NCBI RefSeq assembly: GCF_002954225.1
Contig: NZ_PPTH01000007.1
Location: 13,423-52,781, forward strand
Length of the DNA stretch: 39,359 nucleotides
Origin: Arthrobacter ruber
GTDB taxonomy: Bacteria; Actinomycetota; Actinomycetes; Actinomycetales; Micrococcaceae
Direction of reading: 5' to 3'
The notes below the pieces were generated by a model, which did not search any database, had not been told where the DNA came from, and saw only the letters and a program-made list of their open reading frames with translations. Made by a program: the position numbers and the translations under genes. Below, in pieces: positions 1 to 7,777 of this stretch. Each line of letters begins with the position of its first letter. The first letter of the stretch is position 1.

Positions 1-700
1 CACCAACTTCGAGAACGGCGCCCTCGGCTACCCGGTGACCAACGAGGAGTGCGCCGGCGGCGCGTGCAATCAGTCGTACCAGCGCGGGGTGATCTCGTGG
101 TCTCCGGGAGGCGGAGCGCGGATCGCCCGCGACATCGACGTCGCGTCGTCGTCCGTGGTCGTCGTCAACAAGCAACGTCCACTGAACCCCGCACGCTACA
201 CGCCCGGTCCCCTCGTGGGGGTGGAGGGTCCCCTGCTGCGCAGCGATGCGGCGCAGCAGTTCACCCGGCTGCTCGCCGATGCGAGGGCCGGAGGGGTCGC
301 GATGGTGCCGGTCAGCGGCTACCGGTCGTACGACACGCAGGCCTCCCTCTATGCCTCCTACGTCAACCAGTACGGGCGGGCGACGGCGGACCTCATCTCG
401 GCACGCCCCGGACACAGCGAACACCAGACCGGCCTCGCCATCGACATCGGCAACGGCGACGGGGCGTGCGGACTGCAGGAATGCTTCGCGGGTACGCCGG
501 CGGGGGCATGGGCAGCCCAGAACGCCTGGCGATACGGATTCATCATCCGGTACCCGCAGGGCCAGACCACGGTGACCGGGTACGCGTACGAGCCCTGGCA
601 CCTGCGCTACGTCGGCACCACCATCTCCTCCGAGATGCGCGCCCACGGACTACCGACGCTCGAGCACTACATGTCCATCCCGGCGGCGCCGTCCTACTGA
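1..700 (+). CDS. LGFP-repeat / VanY-type D-Ala-D-Ala carboxypeptidase, 3' part
   Basis: The reading frame is already open at the left edge (frame starting at base 2), so the 5' end lies outside the window. The first residues look like an LGFP repeat (motifs FENGALGYPVTNEE and YQRGVISWSPGGGARI), a module found in secreted actinobacterial cell-wall proteins. It is followed by a peptidase M15B (VanY-type) domain. Visible zinc-site motifs are SGYRSYDTQ, SEHQTGLAID and EPWHLRYVG, which supply the expected His, Asp and His ligands. The family trims the terminal D-alanine from peptidoglycan stem peptides outside the cell. An internal GTG at 35 is in frame but falls inside the LGFP repeat, so it is unlikely to be the true start. 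The family is clear; full length and signal peptide cannot be judged. Confidence 0.85.
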   Translation, partial: TNFENGALGYPVTNEECAGGACNQSYQRGVISWSPGGGARIARDIDVASSSVVVVNKQRPLNPARYTPGPLVGVEGPLLRSDAAQQFTRLLADARAGGVAMVPVSGYRSYDTQASLYASYVNQYGRATADLISARPGHSEHQTGLAIDIGNGDGACGLQECFAGTPAGAWAAQNAWRYGFIIRYPQGQTTVTGYAYEPWHLRYVGTTISSEMRAHGLPTLEHYMSIPAAPSY

Positions 701-729
701 CCGGTCCCCGACGGGGCGCCCGCGCGAAC

Positions 730-741
730 TACACTGGGGCA
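730..741 (+). promoter_or_regulatory. Leaderless-type promoter of the small membrane protein gene
   Basis: A TACACT -10 hexamer at 730-735 is followed by six bases and then the ATG at 742. Transcription would therefore begin on or next to the start codon. No Shine-Dalgarno-like sequence precedes the ATG. No good -35 box is visible. Confidence 0.45.
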
Positions 742-969
742 ATGAGCTGGACCGACAGGCCGCCGTCGTGGCTCCCGCCAGTGCCGCCGCCCCACAGGGG
801 CCGGGCTCTGATCGTGCTCGGCTGGCTCCTCGTCGGCGGCACATTCATCTACATCTTCGTCATGAGTTACCTGGGCGGCACGCACACGCTCTACACGCTG
901 ATACCCCTCATCCTCGGCCTGCTGTGCCTCATCCTCGGCCTGCTGCGGCGGGACACCCGCGAGCGCTAG
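742..969 (+). CDS. Small two-helix membrane protein, unknown function
   Basis: Encodes 75 residues. A short proline-rich, basic N-terminus (PPSWLPPVPPPHRGR) is followed by two hydrophobic stretches, about residues 23-42 and 49-68, and a charged tail ending RRDTRER. This suggests a two-span membrane hairpin with both ends in the cytoplasm (positive-inside reasoning). I do not recognise a characterised family. The ATG is preferred because a -10 box lies six bases upstream and the longer open frame upstream has shadow-like composition. It sits 41 bp after the carboxypeptidase and 40 bp before the alpha-galactosidase, which has its own promoter-like signal. Confidence 0.7.
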   Translation: MSWTDRPPSWLPPVPPPHRGRALIVLGWLLVGGTFIYIFVMSYLGGTHTLYTLIPLILGLLCLILGLLRRDTRER

Positions 970-974
970 ACGCG

Positions 975-1009
975 TTGCCCGGTCATTACTTTCGCGATAG
1001 AAATAATCA
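975..1009 (+). promoter_or_regulatory. Promoter with overlapping dyad ahead of alpha-galactosidase
   Basis: TTGCCC at 975-980, a 17-base spacer and TAGAAA at 998-1003 form a plausible promoter. The ATG at 1010 lies six bases after the -10, so the message may be leaderless. An imperfect inverted repeat overlaps the spacer and -10: ATTA (985-988) with TAAT (1004-1007), and TTTC (990-993) with GAAA (1000-1003) around a central GCGATA. An AT-rich dyad with CG near its centre is the style of LacI-family operators, which often control sugar hydrolases. No repressor gene lies in the window. Confidence 0.4.
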
Positions 1010-3181
1010 ATGACCTTCGAACCCCTCCACCTCGCGCGAGGCGGCACCAGCGTGGTGCTCGAGCCCCATCCCTCCGGTCTGCCCGTCCTCACCTACTGGG
1101 GCCCGCAGCTCGGCGAACTCGCGGGGGAGGAGCTCGAGGCACTCACGGCGGCGCAGCGTCCACAGCGCGTCTCCGGCGGCATCGACGTCCCGGCGCGGCT
1201 CACCCTCCTGCCCCTCGAGTCGACCGGCTGGCAGGGCACCCCCGGCCTGACCGGCGACCGCTCGGGTGCGCACCTCTATCCGCGTTTCACCGTCACCTCG
1301 GTGGATCGCTCTCCCGGGGCGGCAGCGGTGGTCATCGGGGCGCGCGACGACGACGCCGGACTCGCGCTGAGCGCGCACGTGGGCCTCACAGCATCGGGCC
1401 TGCTCACGCAGCGCCTGGTGCTCACCAACACGGGCGACGATGACTACGAGGTGCGGTCGCTCGCGCTCTTCTTCCCGCTGCACCACACCGCGGCCGAGGT
1501 CCTCGACACGACGGGCCGCCACCTCCGTGAGCGCTCGCCGCAGCGTCACGCCCTAACCGCCGGCACCTACGCGCGAACGAGTCGACGTGGACGCCCCGGG
1601 GCGGACGCGACGGTGCTCCTGGCCGCCGGGGCACACGGCTTCGGCTTCGAGCACGGTCTGGTGCAGGGCATCCACCTCGCATGGAGCGGCAACCAGCAGG
1701 TCCTGGCGGAGAAGAATCCCGCCGGCCCGGCGTTCCTCGCCGCGGGGGAGGTGCTCTCGCCGCGGGAGGTCCTGCTGGCCCCCGGGCAGAGCTACGCCAC
1801 GCCGGAGGCCCTCGGCTCGTGGGGGAACGGGCTGAACGAGCTCGCCGGCCGTTTCCACCGCGACCTGCGCTCGCGTCGGTCACACCCGCAGCGCCCCCGA
1901 CCGGTGACCCTCAACACCTGGGAGGCGGTGTACTTCGACCTCGATCTGCCGCGCCTGCTGGCCCTCGCGGATCGGGCCGCCTCCCTGGGCGTCGAACGTT
2001 TCGTCCTCGACGACGGCTGGTTCCGCGGGCGGCGCGACGACACCTCGAGCCTCGGCGATTGGTACGTCGACGGGACGGTGTGGCCTGCGGGGCTGGCCTC
2101 GATCATCGACCACGTGCGGGGACTCGGCATGGAGTTCGGCCTGTGGTTCGAGCCCGAGATGGTCAACACGGACTCGGACCTCGCGCGGGCCCATCCGGAG
2201 TGGATCCTGCAGCCCGAGGGACGCCTGCCCCTGCCAGGGCGCCAGCAGCAGGTGCTGAACCTCGGGAATCCCGACGCCTACGCCTACATCCTCGAACGCC
2301 TCGACGACATCCTGTCCTCCAACGACATCGCCTACGTGAAATGGGACCACAACAGGGACCTGCTCGAGGCGGCGGACGCACGGACGGGACACGCCGCCGT
2401 GCACCGGCACGTGGAGGCACTGTACCGGCTGCTCGACGAGCTGCGGCGGCGCCACCCCGGGCTGGAGATCGAGAGCTGCGCCTCGGGCGGGGCCCGCGTG
2501 GACCTCGGCATCCTCGCCCGGACGGACCGCATCTGGACGAGCGACTGCATCGACCCGATCGAGCGGCTCGTCAACCAGAAGTACACGGGACTCGTCGTGC
2601 CGCCGGAGCTTCTGGGCATGCACGTCGGCGGCCCGGTCTCGCACTCGACCGGCCGCGCCCACACCCTGCCGTTCCGGGCCGGTACCGCTGTCTTCGGGCA
2701 CTACGGCATCGAGTGGGACATCTCCGACCTCACGGACGGGGAGTACGAGGTGCTCGGCCGGTACGTCGGACTCCACCGGGCGTGGCGCGCGGACCTGCAC
2801 CGCGGCGCCGTCGTGCATGCCGACCTGACCGACGCTGCGATGGACCTGCGGGGGATCGTCTCGGAGGACGGCCGGCGGGCGCTCTTCGGGTACTCCCTCA
2901 CGGGCTCGAGCGCGAGCTACCCGCCCGGTCCGCTGACCTTCCCCGGGCTCGACCCGGACACGCTCTACGCGGTGCGGCCGGCAGTACCCGAGGAGGGGCA
3001 TCCCGGGAACGGGCAGTCGCCGCTCGCCTGGCTGCAGGCGGCGCTCGACGGTGCACCGCTGCGCCTGACCGGCCGGACACTGGCGCAGGTGGGCCTCCAG
3101 GCGCCCGTGCTGCTCCCCGAGCAGACCCTGCTCATCGAGCTCCACGCCGTGAGCGCCGGGATCGACGCCGGTCTTCCCTGA
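1010..3181 (+). CDS. Alpha-galactosidase, glycoside hydrolase family 36
   Basis: Encodes 723 residues, the usual length for bacterial GH36 enzymes, which release terminal alpha-galactose from melibiose, raffinose and galactomannan fragments. There is an N-terminal beta-sandwich domain (to about residue 280), a TIM barrel (about 295-630) and a C-terminal beta domain. The nucleophile is in YVKWDHNR (Asp446) and the acid/base in WTSDCIDP (Asp512). Other family marks are VLDDGWF, the WFEPEMVN strand and the ESCASGGAR loop. No signal peptide is seen, so it acts in the cytoplasm on imported sugar. The start is the ATG six bases after a -10 box. No sugar transporter is adjacent. The gene converges on the ligase gene, with 31 bp between stops. 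Confidence 0.93.
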   Translation: MTFEPLHLARGGTSVVLEPHPSGLPVLTYWGPQLGELAGEELEALTAAQRPQRVSGGIDVPARLTLLPLESTGWQGTPGLTGDRSGAHLYPRFTVTSVDRSPGAAAVVIGARDDDAGLALSAHVGLTASGLLTQRLVLTNTGDDDYEVRSLALFFPLHHTAAEVLDTTGRHLRERSPQRHALTAGTYARTSRRGRPGADATVLLAAGAHGFGFEHGLVQGIHLAWSGNQQVLAEKNPAGPAFLAAGEVLSPREVLLAPGQSYATPEALGSWGNGLNELAGRFHRDLRSRRSHPQRPRPVTLNTWEAVYFDLDLPRLLALADRAASLGVERFVLDDGWFRGRRDDTSSLGDWYVDGTVWPAGLASIIDHVRGLGMEFGLWFEPEMVNTDSDLARAHPEWILQPEGRLPLPGRQQQVLNLGNPDAYAYILERLDDILSSNDIAYVKWDHNRDLLEAADARTGHAAVHRHVEALYRLLDELRRRHPGLEIESCASGGARVDLGILARTDRIWTSDCIDPIERLVNQKYTGLVVPPELLGMHVGGPVSHSTGRAHTLPFRAGTAVFGHYGIEWDISDLTDGEYEVLGRYVGLHRAWRADLHRGAVVHADLTDAAMDLRGIVSEDGRRALFGYSLTGSSASYPPGPLTFPGLDPDTLYAVRPAVPEEGHPGNGQSPLAWLQAALDGAPLRLTGRTLAQVGLQAPVLLPEQTLLIELHAVSAGIDAGLP

Positions 3182-3212
3182 TCCGTTCGCTCCGCCCGCC
3201 CGACCGACCCGG

Positions 3213-4313
3213 TCACGGCCGGGAGGTGAGCGTCCGCCCGTAGAGGGACAGCAGCGACTCCAGGCCGCCGTCGCGCATGGCACGCCGCTGGCGCTCCGCA
3301 CCCGTACCGCGCTCCGCCATGGTCTCGAGTCCCGCCCGGACCCACGCGGTATCGCCCTCGGCCTCGAGCGCGGCGCCGACGTAGTCGAGGAAGGCCGCGA
3401 GGTGCCGGCGTGCGGGCACGGGCTCCGCCGTCGCCAGATCCACGAGGTGGCGTTCCATGCCGTCCCGCGCCGCCTGCCACAGGGCGGCGTCGAGCAGTTC
3501 GGGATCCGGCACGAGGGGCGCGGTGTCCGCCTCGGCGTCCTTCAGTGCCGTGACCACGAGCGCCCGCGTCAGCGCCCCGAGCAGGACGGAGTCCTCCGCC
3601 TCGAGCTGCACGTCGCACGCCCTCAGCTCGAGGGTGGGGTAGCGGTCGGAGAGCCTTGCCACCCAGGTGAGGACCCCGCGGTCGAGGATCGCGCCGGTGG
3701 CGCTGATGGCGCTGATGCGGCGCTCGTAGTCCGCGGCGTCCGCGAAGTAGGGAGCCACGCCCTGGACGGCCCAGCGGCGGTAGTGCACCACCCGCCAGCT
3801 GCCGAACCCGCTGTCCCTGCCCAGCCAGTAGGGGGAGTTCACGCCGACGGCGGTGAGCAGGGGGATCCACGGGCGGATGCGGTTCAGGGCCTGCACCCCA
3901 CGCTCCTGGTCGGGGACGCCGACGTGCACGTGCAGGCCGTTGACGAACTGGTCGCCCACGATGCCGGGTGCGGTGGCCCGCAGGTCCTCGTAGCGCTGCT
4001 TGTCGGTGAGCTCGGGGTAGGCCTGACGGATCCACGGGGCCGTCCCGGTCGCGGCACCGATCGTCCCGGCCTGTCCGGCAGCGTCCGCGAACGTGCGGCG
4101 GAAGGTCCGGAGGGACTCCTCGGCCTGCCCGAGGGTCTCGCACACGGGCGTCGCCGTCTCGATCTGGCACGACAGGAGCTCGCGCTGGATCTCGTCCTCG
4201 CTGATCCCCGGGACCGCCTCGAGGAGCTCCTGCACCTCCGTGGCACGGTGGGCGGGCAACCCGGACACCGGTTCGAGCAGCAGGTACTCCTCCTCAAGGC
4301 CGAGAGTGGTCAT
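3213..4313 (-). CDS. Carboxylate-amine ligase, YbdK/GCS2-type glutamate-cysteine ligase
   Basis: Encodes 366 residues. The protein opens with TTLGLEEEYLLLEP, the ATP/metal-binding N-terminus of the glutamate-cysteine ligase type 2 (YbdK) family. It also carries GLHVHVGVPD, the NSPYW segment and TLELRACDVQ, all characteristic of that fold. Members make gamma-glutamyl bonds using ATP; weak glutamate-cysteine ligase activity is known for the family, but the physiological substrate is often unclear. The ATG at 4313 is chosen over an in-frame TTG at 4325 because GGAG sits six bases upstream of it. A promoter-like element of the SigR type lies about 105 bases upstream (4418-4443), and an ordinary TAGACT hexamer lies at 4363-4368 on the minus strand. 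Confidence 0.85.
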   Translation of the reverse strand: MTTLGLEEEYLLLEPVSGLPAHRATEVQELLEAVPGISEDEIQRELLSCQIETATPVCETLGQAEESLRTFRRTFADAAGQAGTIGAATGTAPWIRQAYPELTDKQRYEDLRATAPGIVGDQFVNGLHVHVGVPDQERGVQALNRIRPWIPLLTAVGVNSPYWLGRDSGFGSWRVVHYRRWAVQGVAPYFADAADYERRISAISATGAILDRGVLTWVARLSDRYPTLELRACDVQLEAEDSVLLGALTRALVVTALKDAEADTAPLVPDPELLDAALWQAARDGMERHLVDLATAEPVPARRHLAAFLDYVGAALEAEGDTAWVRAGLETMAERGTGAERQRRAMRDGGLESLLSLYGRTLTSRP

Positions 4314-4417
4314 CGGGAACTCCAATCACGTCGGGGGCAGGATCGAGCCGCACATCCCGCTCAGTCTAGGAGCGGGTGCCCTGAGTCAGGGAACGCCACG
4401 GCGCGCATGACGCGGGG

Positions 4418-4443
4418 AACGCCGCCGACCTACAGCGGATTCC
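4418..4443 (-). promoter_or_regulatory. Candidate SigR/SigH-type promoter upstream of the YbdK-type ligase
   Basis: On the minus strand, GGAAT (4443-4439), exactly 18 bases, then GTT (4420-4418). This matches the GGAAT-N18-GTT pattern of the actinobacterial thiol-stress sigma factor. It overlaps the last codons of the regulator gene upstream and would give a leader of about 100 bases before the ligase ATG. The pattern has only eight fixed bases, so about one chance match is expected in a window of this size. Confidence 0.35.
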
Positions 4444-5152
4444 GGAGCGTGCACCCCTCGTGCGGGACACTGCCCCCGATCCACAGCGCACGGGTGAGCG
4501 CGGCGTCCACGGGCAGGGCGGGCGCGGACGGACCGAGGAGCAGTTCGACCGGCGAGCCGGCACCGTGCCGTACCAGCAGGTGGGCGTCGAGGCCGATCCC
4601 GTGCCGGTCGAGGAAGCGCAGCACGCCCGGGTCCTCGTCGCTGACCCGCACGAGCCGGCCCGCATGGCCGTCGTCGACGCCGTCGAGCCGATACGCCGGC
4701 GGGTACGCGACGGAGCCGTCGGCCGCCGGGATGGGATCCCCGTGGGGATCGCGCGGCGGACGGCCGAGCTTCGCGTCGAGCCGCGCGACGAAGGCATCGG
4801 AGACCGTGTGCTCGAGCTGCTCGGCCTCGTCGTGCACCTCGTCCCAGCCGTAGCCGAGTTCCGTGACGAGGAACGTCTCGATGAGCCTGTGCCGACGGAC
4901 CATCGCCAGGGCGAGCGCCCGACCGGAGGTGGTGAGGCTGATGGGACCGTACTTGCGGTGCTCCGCGAGACCGAGGTCCACGAGCTTGGCCACCATCCCG
5001 GTGACCGAGGAGTTGGCGACGGACAGTCGTGCTGCCAGCCGGGACGCGGTCACGGCGGCGTCCTGCCACTCCGTGAAGGCGTAGATGGCCTTCACGTAGT
5101 CCTGCACGCTGGTCGATTCGATGCTGAGGACGGCGCCCCTGCGGCCCGCCAT
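4430..5152 (-). CDS. mntR: DtxR-family metal-dependent regulator (MntR-like)
   Basis: Encodes 240 residues. The N-terminal winged helix (about residues 12-75; SVQDYVKAIYAFTEWQD, NSSVTGMVAKLVDLGL, KYGPISLT) is followed by the metal-binding dimerisation region (RRHRLIETFLV, DEVHDEAEQLEH) and a C-terminal SH3-like FeoA domain (about 165-235). Members repress transcription when loaded with Mn(II) or Fe(II). The gene is last in the metal importer operon. Its ATG shares one base with the permease stop (TGATG), so translation is probably coupled and the regulator would control its own synthesis. The operon context favours manganese over iron, but the ligand set was not aligned residue by residue. 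Confidence 0.88.
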   Translation of the reverse strand: MAGRRGAVLSIESTSVQDYVKAIYAFTEWQDAAVTASRLAARLSVANSSVTGMVAKLVDLGLAEHRKYGPISLTTSGRALALAMVRRHRLIETFLVTELGYGWDEVHDEAEQLEHTVSDAFVARLDAKLGRPPRDPHGDPIPAADGSVAYPPAYRLDGVDDGHAGRLVRVSDEDPGVLRFLDRHGIGLDAHLLVRHGAGSPVELLLGPSAPALPVDAALTRALWIGGSVPHEGCTLRNPL

Positions 5153-6045
5153 CAGGCCGCGGACCGGGGGGCGGCCAGCCGCCCGGAGCCTGCGCGCGCC
5201 GCCGCACGGCGTCGGGCCTGCCACAGGACGCCGTCGGGTCGGGCGAAGAGATAGACGGCGGTGAACACGAGCGCCTGGCACAGCACCACGGCCGCGCCGG
5301 TCGAGATGTCCAGGTAGTAGCTGGCATAGATCCCGGCCACGGACGCCGTGACGGTCAGGACGACGGCGATTCCCAGCATGCGGTCGAAGCTGCGCGAGAG
5401 CAGGAAGGCGGTGGCCCCGGGCGTGATGAGCATGGCCACGACGAGGATGATCCCCACCGCCTGCAGGCCGACGACGACGGTGAGGGCGAGCAGTCCCAGC
5501 AGCAGTGCCGAGAGCAGCCGGGTGTTGAGGCCGATCACGTGGGCGTGCGTGCGATCGAAGGCCAGGAGGGTCAGATCGCGCCGCTTGAACAGCAGGACGG
5601 CGAGGGTCACGGCCCCGAGGATCAGCACCTGCCACACGTCGCCCGCGGACACCCCGAGGACGTTGCCGAACAGGATGTGCATGAGGTCGACCTGCGACGG
5701 CGTCGCCGAGACGATGGCCAGCCCCGAGGCGAACAGTGCGGTGAAGACCACCCCGATCACGGTGTCGGCCTTCAGCTTCGTGGTGGACCTGACGATCCCG
5801 ATCAGGGCCACCGCGCCCGCACCGAAGACGAAGGCGCCGATCGAGAACGGGATCCCGAGGATGTAGGCGAGGGCCACCCCGGGCAGGACGGCGTGCGAGA
5901 CGGCGTCGCCCATGAGGGACCAGCCCATGAGGATGAGCCAGCAGGAGAGGACGGCGGCCACGACCGCGGCGGCGACCGTCACGGCGAGGGCCCGCGTGAG
6001 GAAGCCGTACTGCAGCGGCTCGAGCAGGAAGGCGAGGACGTCCAC
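5152..6045 (-). CDS. mntC: Metal ABC transporter permease (manganese/iron type)
   Basis: Encodes 297 residues with about eight hydrophobic segments, the usual size of the ABC-3 permease family (MntB/ZnuB/SitC). Typical motifs are WSLMGDAVSHAVLPGVALAY near residues 41-60 and VGIILVVAMLITPGATAFL near 200-220. It would form the membrane channel, as a dimer, with the ATPase encoded one base upstream. The start is a GTG at 6045; the ATPase stop lies at 6047. The tail after the last helix is basic and alanine/arginine-rich. The symbol follows Bacillus subtilis usage (A, binding protein; B, ATPase; C, permease). Confidence 0.9.
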   Translation of the reverse strand: MDVLAFLLEPLQYGFLTRALAVTVAAAVVAAVLSCWLILMGWSLMGDAVSHAVLPGVALAYILGIPFSIGAFVFGAGAVALIGIVRSTTKLKADTVIGVVFTALFASGLAIVSATPSQVDLMHILFGNVLGVSAGDVWQVLILGAVTLAVLLFKRRDLTLLAFDRTHAHVIGLNTRLLSALLLGLLALTVVVGLQAVGIILVVAMLITPGATAFLLSRSFDRMLGIAVVLTVTASVAGIYASYYLDISTGAAVVLCQALVFTAVYLFARPDGVLWQARRRAAARAGSGRLAAPRSAA

Positions 6046-6046
6046 G

Positions 6047-6817
6047 TCAGGACCCTCCGTCCGGGAGGGGGGCGGCGGGCGCGGCCCCGAAGGCGAGGGC
6101 CAGATTGCCGTGCGTCAGGACGGCGGACGGGTCGCCGGAGGCCAGCACCCGCCGGTGCAGGAGAACGGCCTCGTCGCACAGGTCGGGGACGCCGGCGAGG
6201 TCGTGGGTGGAGACGAGCACGGACCGCCCCTCGTCACGGAGCCCTTTCAGCAACCCGGTCATGGTGTGCTCACTGGCCTGGTCCACGCCCGCGAACGGTT
6301 CGTCGAGCAGCAGCAGCCGGGCGTCCTGCGCGATGCTCCTGGCGATGAACACGCGCTTGCGCTGCCCGCCGGACAACTGGCCGATCTGCCGCTTCCTCAG
6401 CCCGTCCAGTCCCACGCGCTCCAGCGCGTCGCCGACGGCGGCATGCTCGGCGGTCCTGAGGCGGCGGGAGGCGCCGAGGCGCCCGTACAGACCCATGGCG
6501 ACGACGTCGGCCACGGACACCGGGAAGGTCCAGTCGACCTCCTCCGCCTGCGGCATGTAGGCGACCAGGCCCTGCTTCCTGGCGCGCGCGGTGGTCGTCC
6601 CGAAGAGCTCCACGCTGCCCTCGCGCGGGGCCAGAAGTCCCATGAGCGCCTTGAAGAGCGTCGATTTCCCCGAGCCGTTGACACCGATGAGCCCGCAGAT
6701 CCTGCCGGCCGCCAGCGTGATCGAGACGTCGTCGAGCGCGTGGACCTCGCCGTAGCGGACGCCGAGGTTCCGCACGTCGAGCACGGGGACGCCGGCGTCG
6801 GCGTGGAGTGCGGTCAT
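6047..6817 (-). CDS. mntB: Metal ABC transporter ATP-binding protein (manganese/iron type)
   Basis: Encodes 256 residues. Walker A is GVNGSGKS at residues 45-52. The Q-loop region is YMPQAEEVDWTFP, typical of the manganese/iron ABC-3 ATPases, followed by the signature LSGGQRKR, Walker B LLLLDEPFAGVD and the switch histidine in STHD. The ATG overlaps the stop of the binding-protein gene by four bases (ATGA), which points to translational coupling. It powers uptake through the permease encoded next. The longer open frame upstream of this ATG is a shadow of the binding-protein gene. Confidence 0.93.
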   Translation of the reverse strand: MTALHADAGVPVLDVRNLGVRYGEVHALDDVSITLAAGRICGLIGVNGSGKSTLFKALMGLLAPREGSVELFGTTTARARKQGLVAYMPQAEEVDWTFPVSVADVVAMGLYGRLGASRRLRTAEHAAVGDALERVGLDGLRKRQIGQLSGGQRKRVFIARSIAQDARLLLLDEPFAGVDQASEHTMTGLLKGLRDEGRSVLVSTHDLAGVPDLCDEAVLLHRRVLASGDPSAVLTHGNLALAFGAAPAAPLPDGGS

Positions 6818-7746
6818 GGTGCGAGTCCTTCCGCGATGGTGGCCAGGTCGTGGCGGATCAGGTCCAGGAAGGTCGGCACGGGACCGTCCGGCGCGGACAG
6901 CGAGTCCACGTAGAGCATCCCGCCGAGCTCCGCCCCGGTGGCGAGGGCCACCTGCTCCTGGGCGGAGGCGTCGACCGTCGACTCGCAGAAGACCGTCGGC
7001 ACGCCGTGCTCCTCGACGAAGCCGATGACGTCGCGGATCTGTCGGGGGGTGCCCTCGGAGTCGGCGTTGACCGGCCAGATGAACGCCTCGGCGAGGCCGG
7101 CGTCGCGGGCCAGGTAGGAGAAGGCGCCCTCGCAGGTCACGAGTGCCGGGACCCCGGCACCCGCGATCCGGGCGCGGAACTCCGTGAGCAGTTCCGCGAG
7201 GCGGTCCTTCAGGAGCCGCCCGTTCTCCGCGAAGTCGGCCGCATGCTCCGGGACCAGTTCCGAGAGGGCCTCCACCGTGTTGTCCACGTAGGTCTGTGCG
7301 GCGAGCGGGGACATCCACGCGTGCGGGTTGGCGCGGCCGCTGTAGTCGCCCGAGCGGATCGCCACGGGCTCCACACCGTCGGACAGCACCGCGCGGGGGG
7401 CGTCCACGGCGGTGAGGAAGCGCTCGAACCACCGTTCGAGGCCCAGTCCGTTGTCGAGGATCAGGTCGGCGTCCTGTGCACGCACGAGGTCCGACGGTGT
7501 GGGCTCGTACCCGTGGATCTCCGCGCCGATCTTCGTGATCGACTCGACGCGCACGTGCCCGCCGCCTACGGTGTCGGCGAGGTCCGCGAGCACGGAGAAG
7601 GTGGTCAGGACCAGGGGACGCCCGTCGGCATCCGCGGCCTCCGGAGGGTCCGCCGGGGAGGCACCGCACCCGCACAGCGCCGCGAGCAGGACGAGGCATC
7701 CGGCGAGAGACGCCCGCACCGATCCCTGCCGCGGTTTTTGAGGCAC
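6814..7746 (-). CDS. mntA: Metal-binding lipoprotein of the ABC importer (Mn/Fe type)
   Basis: Encodes 310 residues of the cluster A-I (TroA/PsaA) solute-binding family. A lipoprotein signal peptide with a hydrophobic core ends in LAALCGC near residue 27. The four expected metal ligands can be followed as IHGYEP (His), NPHAW (His), TCEGAF (Glu) and YVDSLS (Asp). The His-His-Glu-Asp set is the manganese/iron pattern rather than the zinc pattern. The start is a GTG without any Shine-Dalgarno sequence, five bases after a TATCTT -10 box, so the message is probably leaderless. A dyad immediately upstream is the likely operator for the DtxR-family regulator at the end of the same operon. Confidence 0.92.
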   Translation of the reverse strand: MPQKPRQGSVRASLAGCLVLLAALCGCGASPADPPEAADADGRPLVLTTFSVLADLADTVGGGHVRVESITKIGAEIHGYEPTPSDLVRAQDADLILDNGLGLERWFERFLTAVDAPRAVLSDGVEPVAIRSGDYSGRANPHAWMSPLAAQTYVDNTVEALSELVPEHAADFAENGRLLKDRLAELLTEFRARIAGAGVPALVTCEGAFSYLARDAGLAEAFIWPVNADSEGTPRQIRDVIGFVEEHGVPTVFCESTVDASAQEQVALATGAELGGMLYVDSLSAPDGPVPTFLDLIRHDLATIAEGLAP

Positions 7747-7761
7747 ACCTAAAGATAAGGT
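7747..7761 (-). promoter_or_regulatory. Candidate MntR operator overlapping the -10 of the metal importer operon
   Basis: The 15-bp imperfect palindrome ACCTTATCTTTAGGT (minus strand) has ACCT and AGGT ends, and 10 of its 14 non-central positions are symmetric. It includes the TATCTT -10 hexamer and abuts the GTG start codon. Such a position would let a metal-loaded DtxR-family protein block polymerase directly. The AGGT/ACCT ends resemble DtxR-type boxes, but the match to a specific MntR consensus was not tested. Confidence 0.5.
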
Positions 7762-7777
7762 TTAGCCGCACCGAAAT

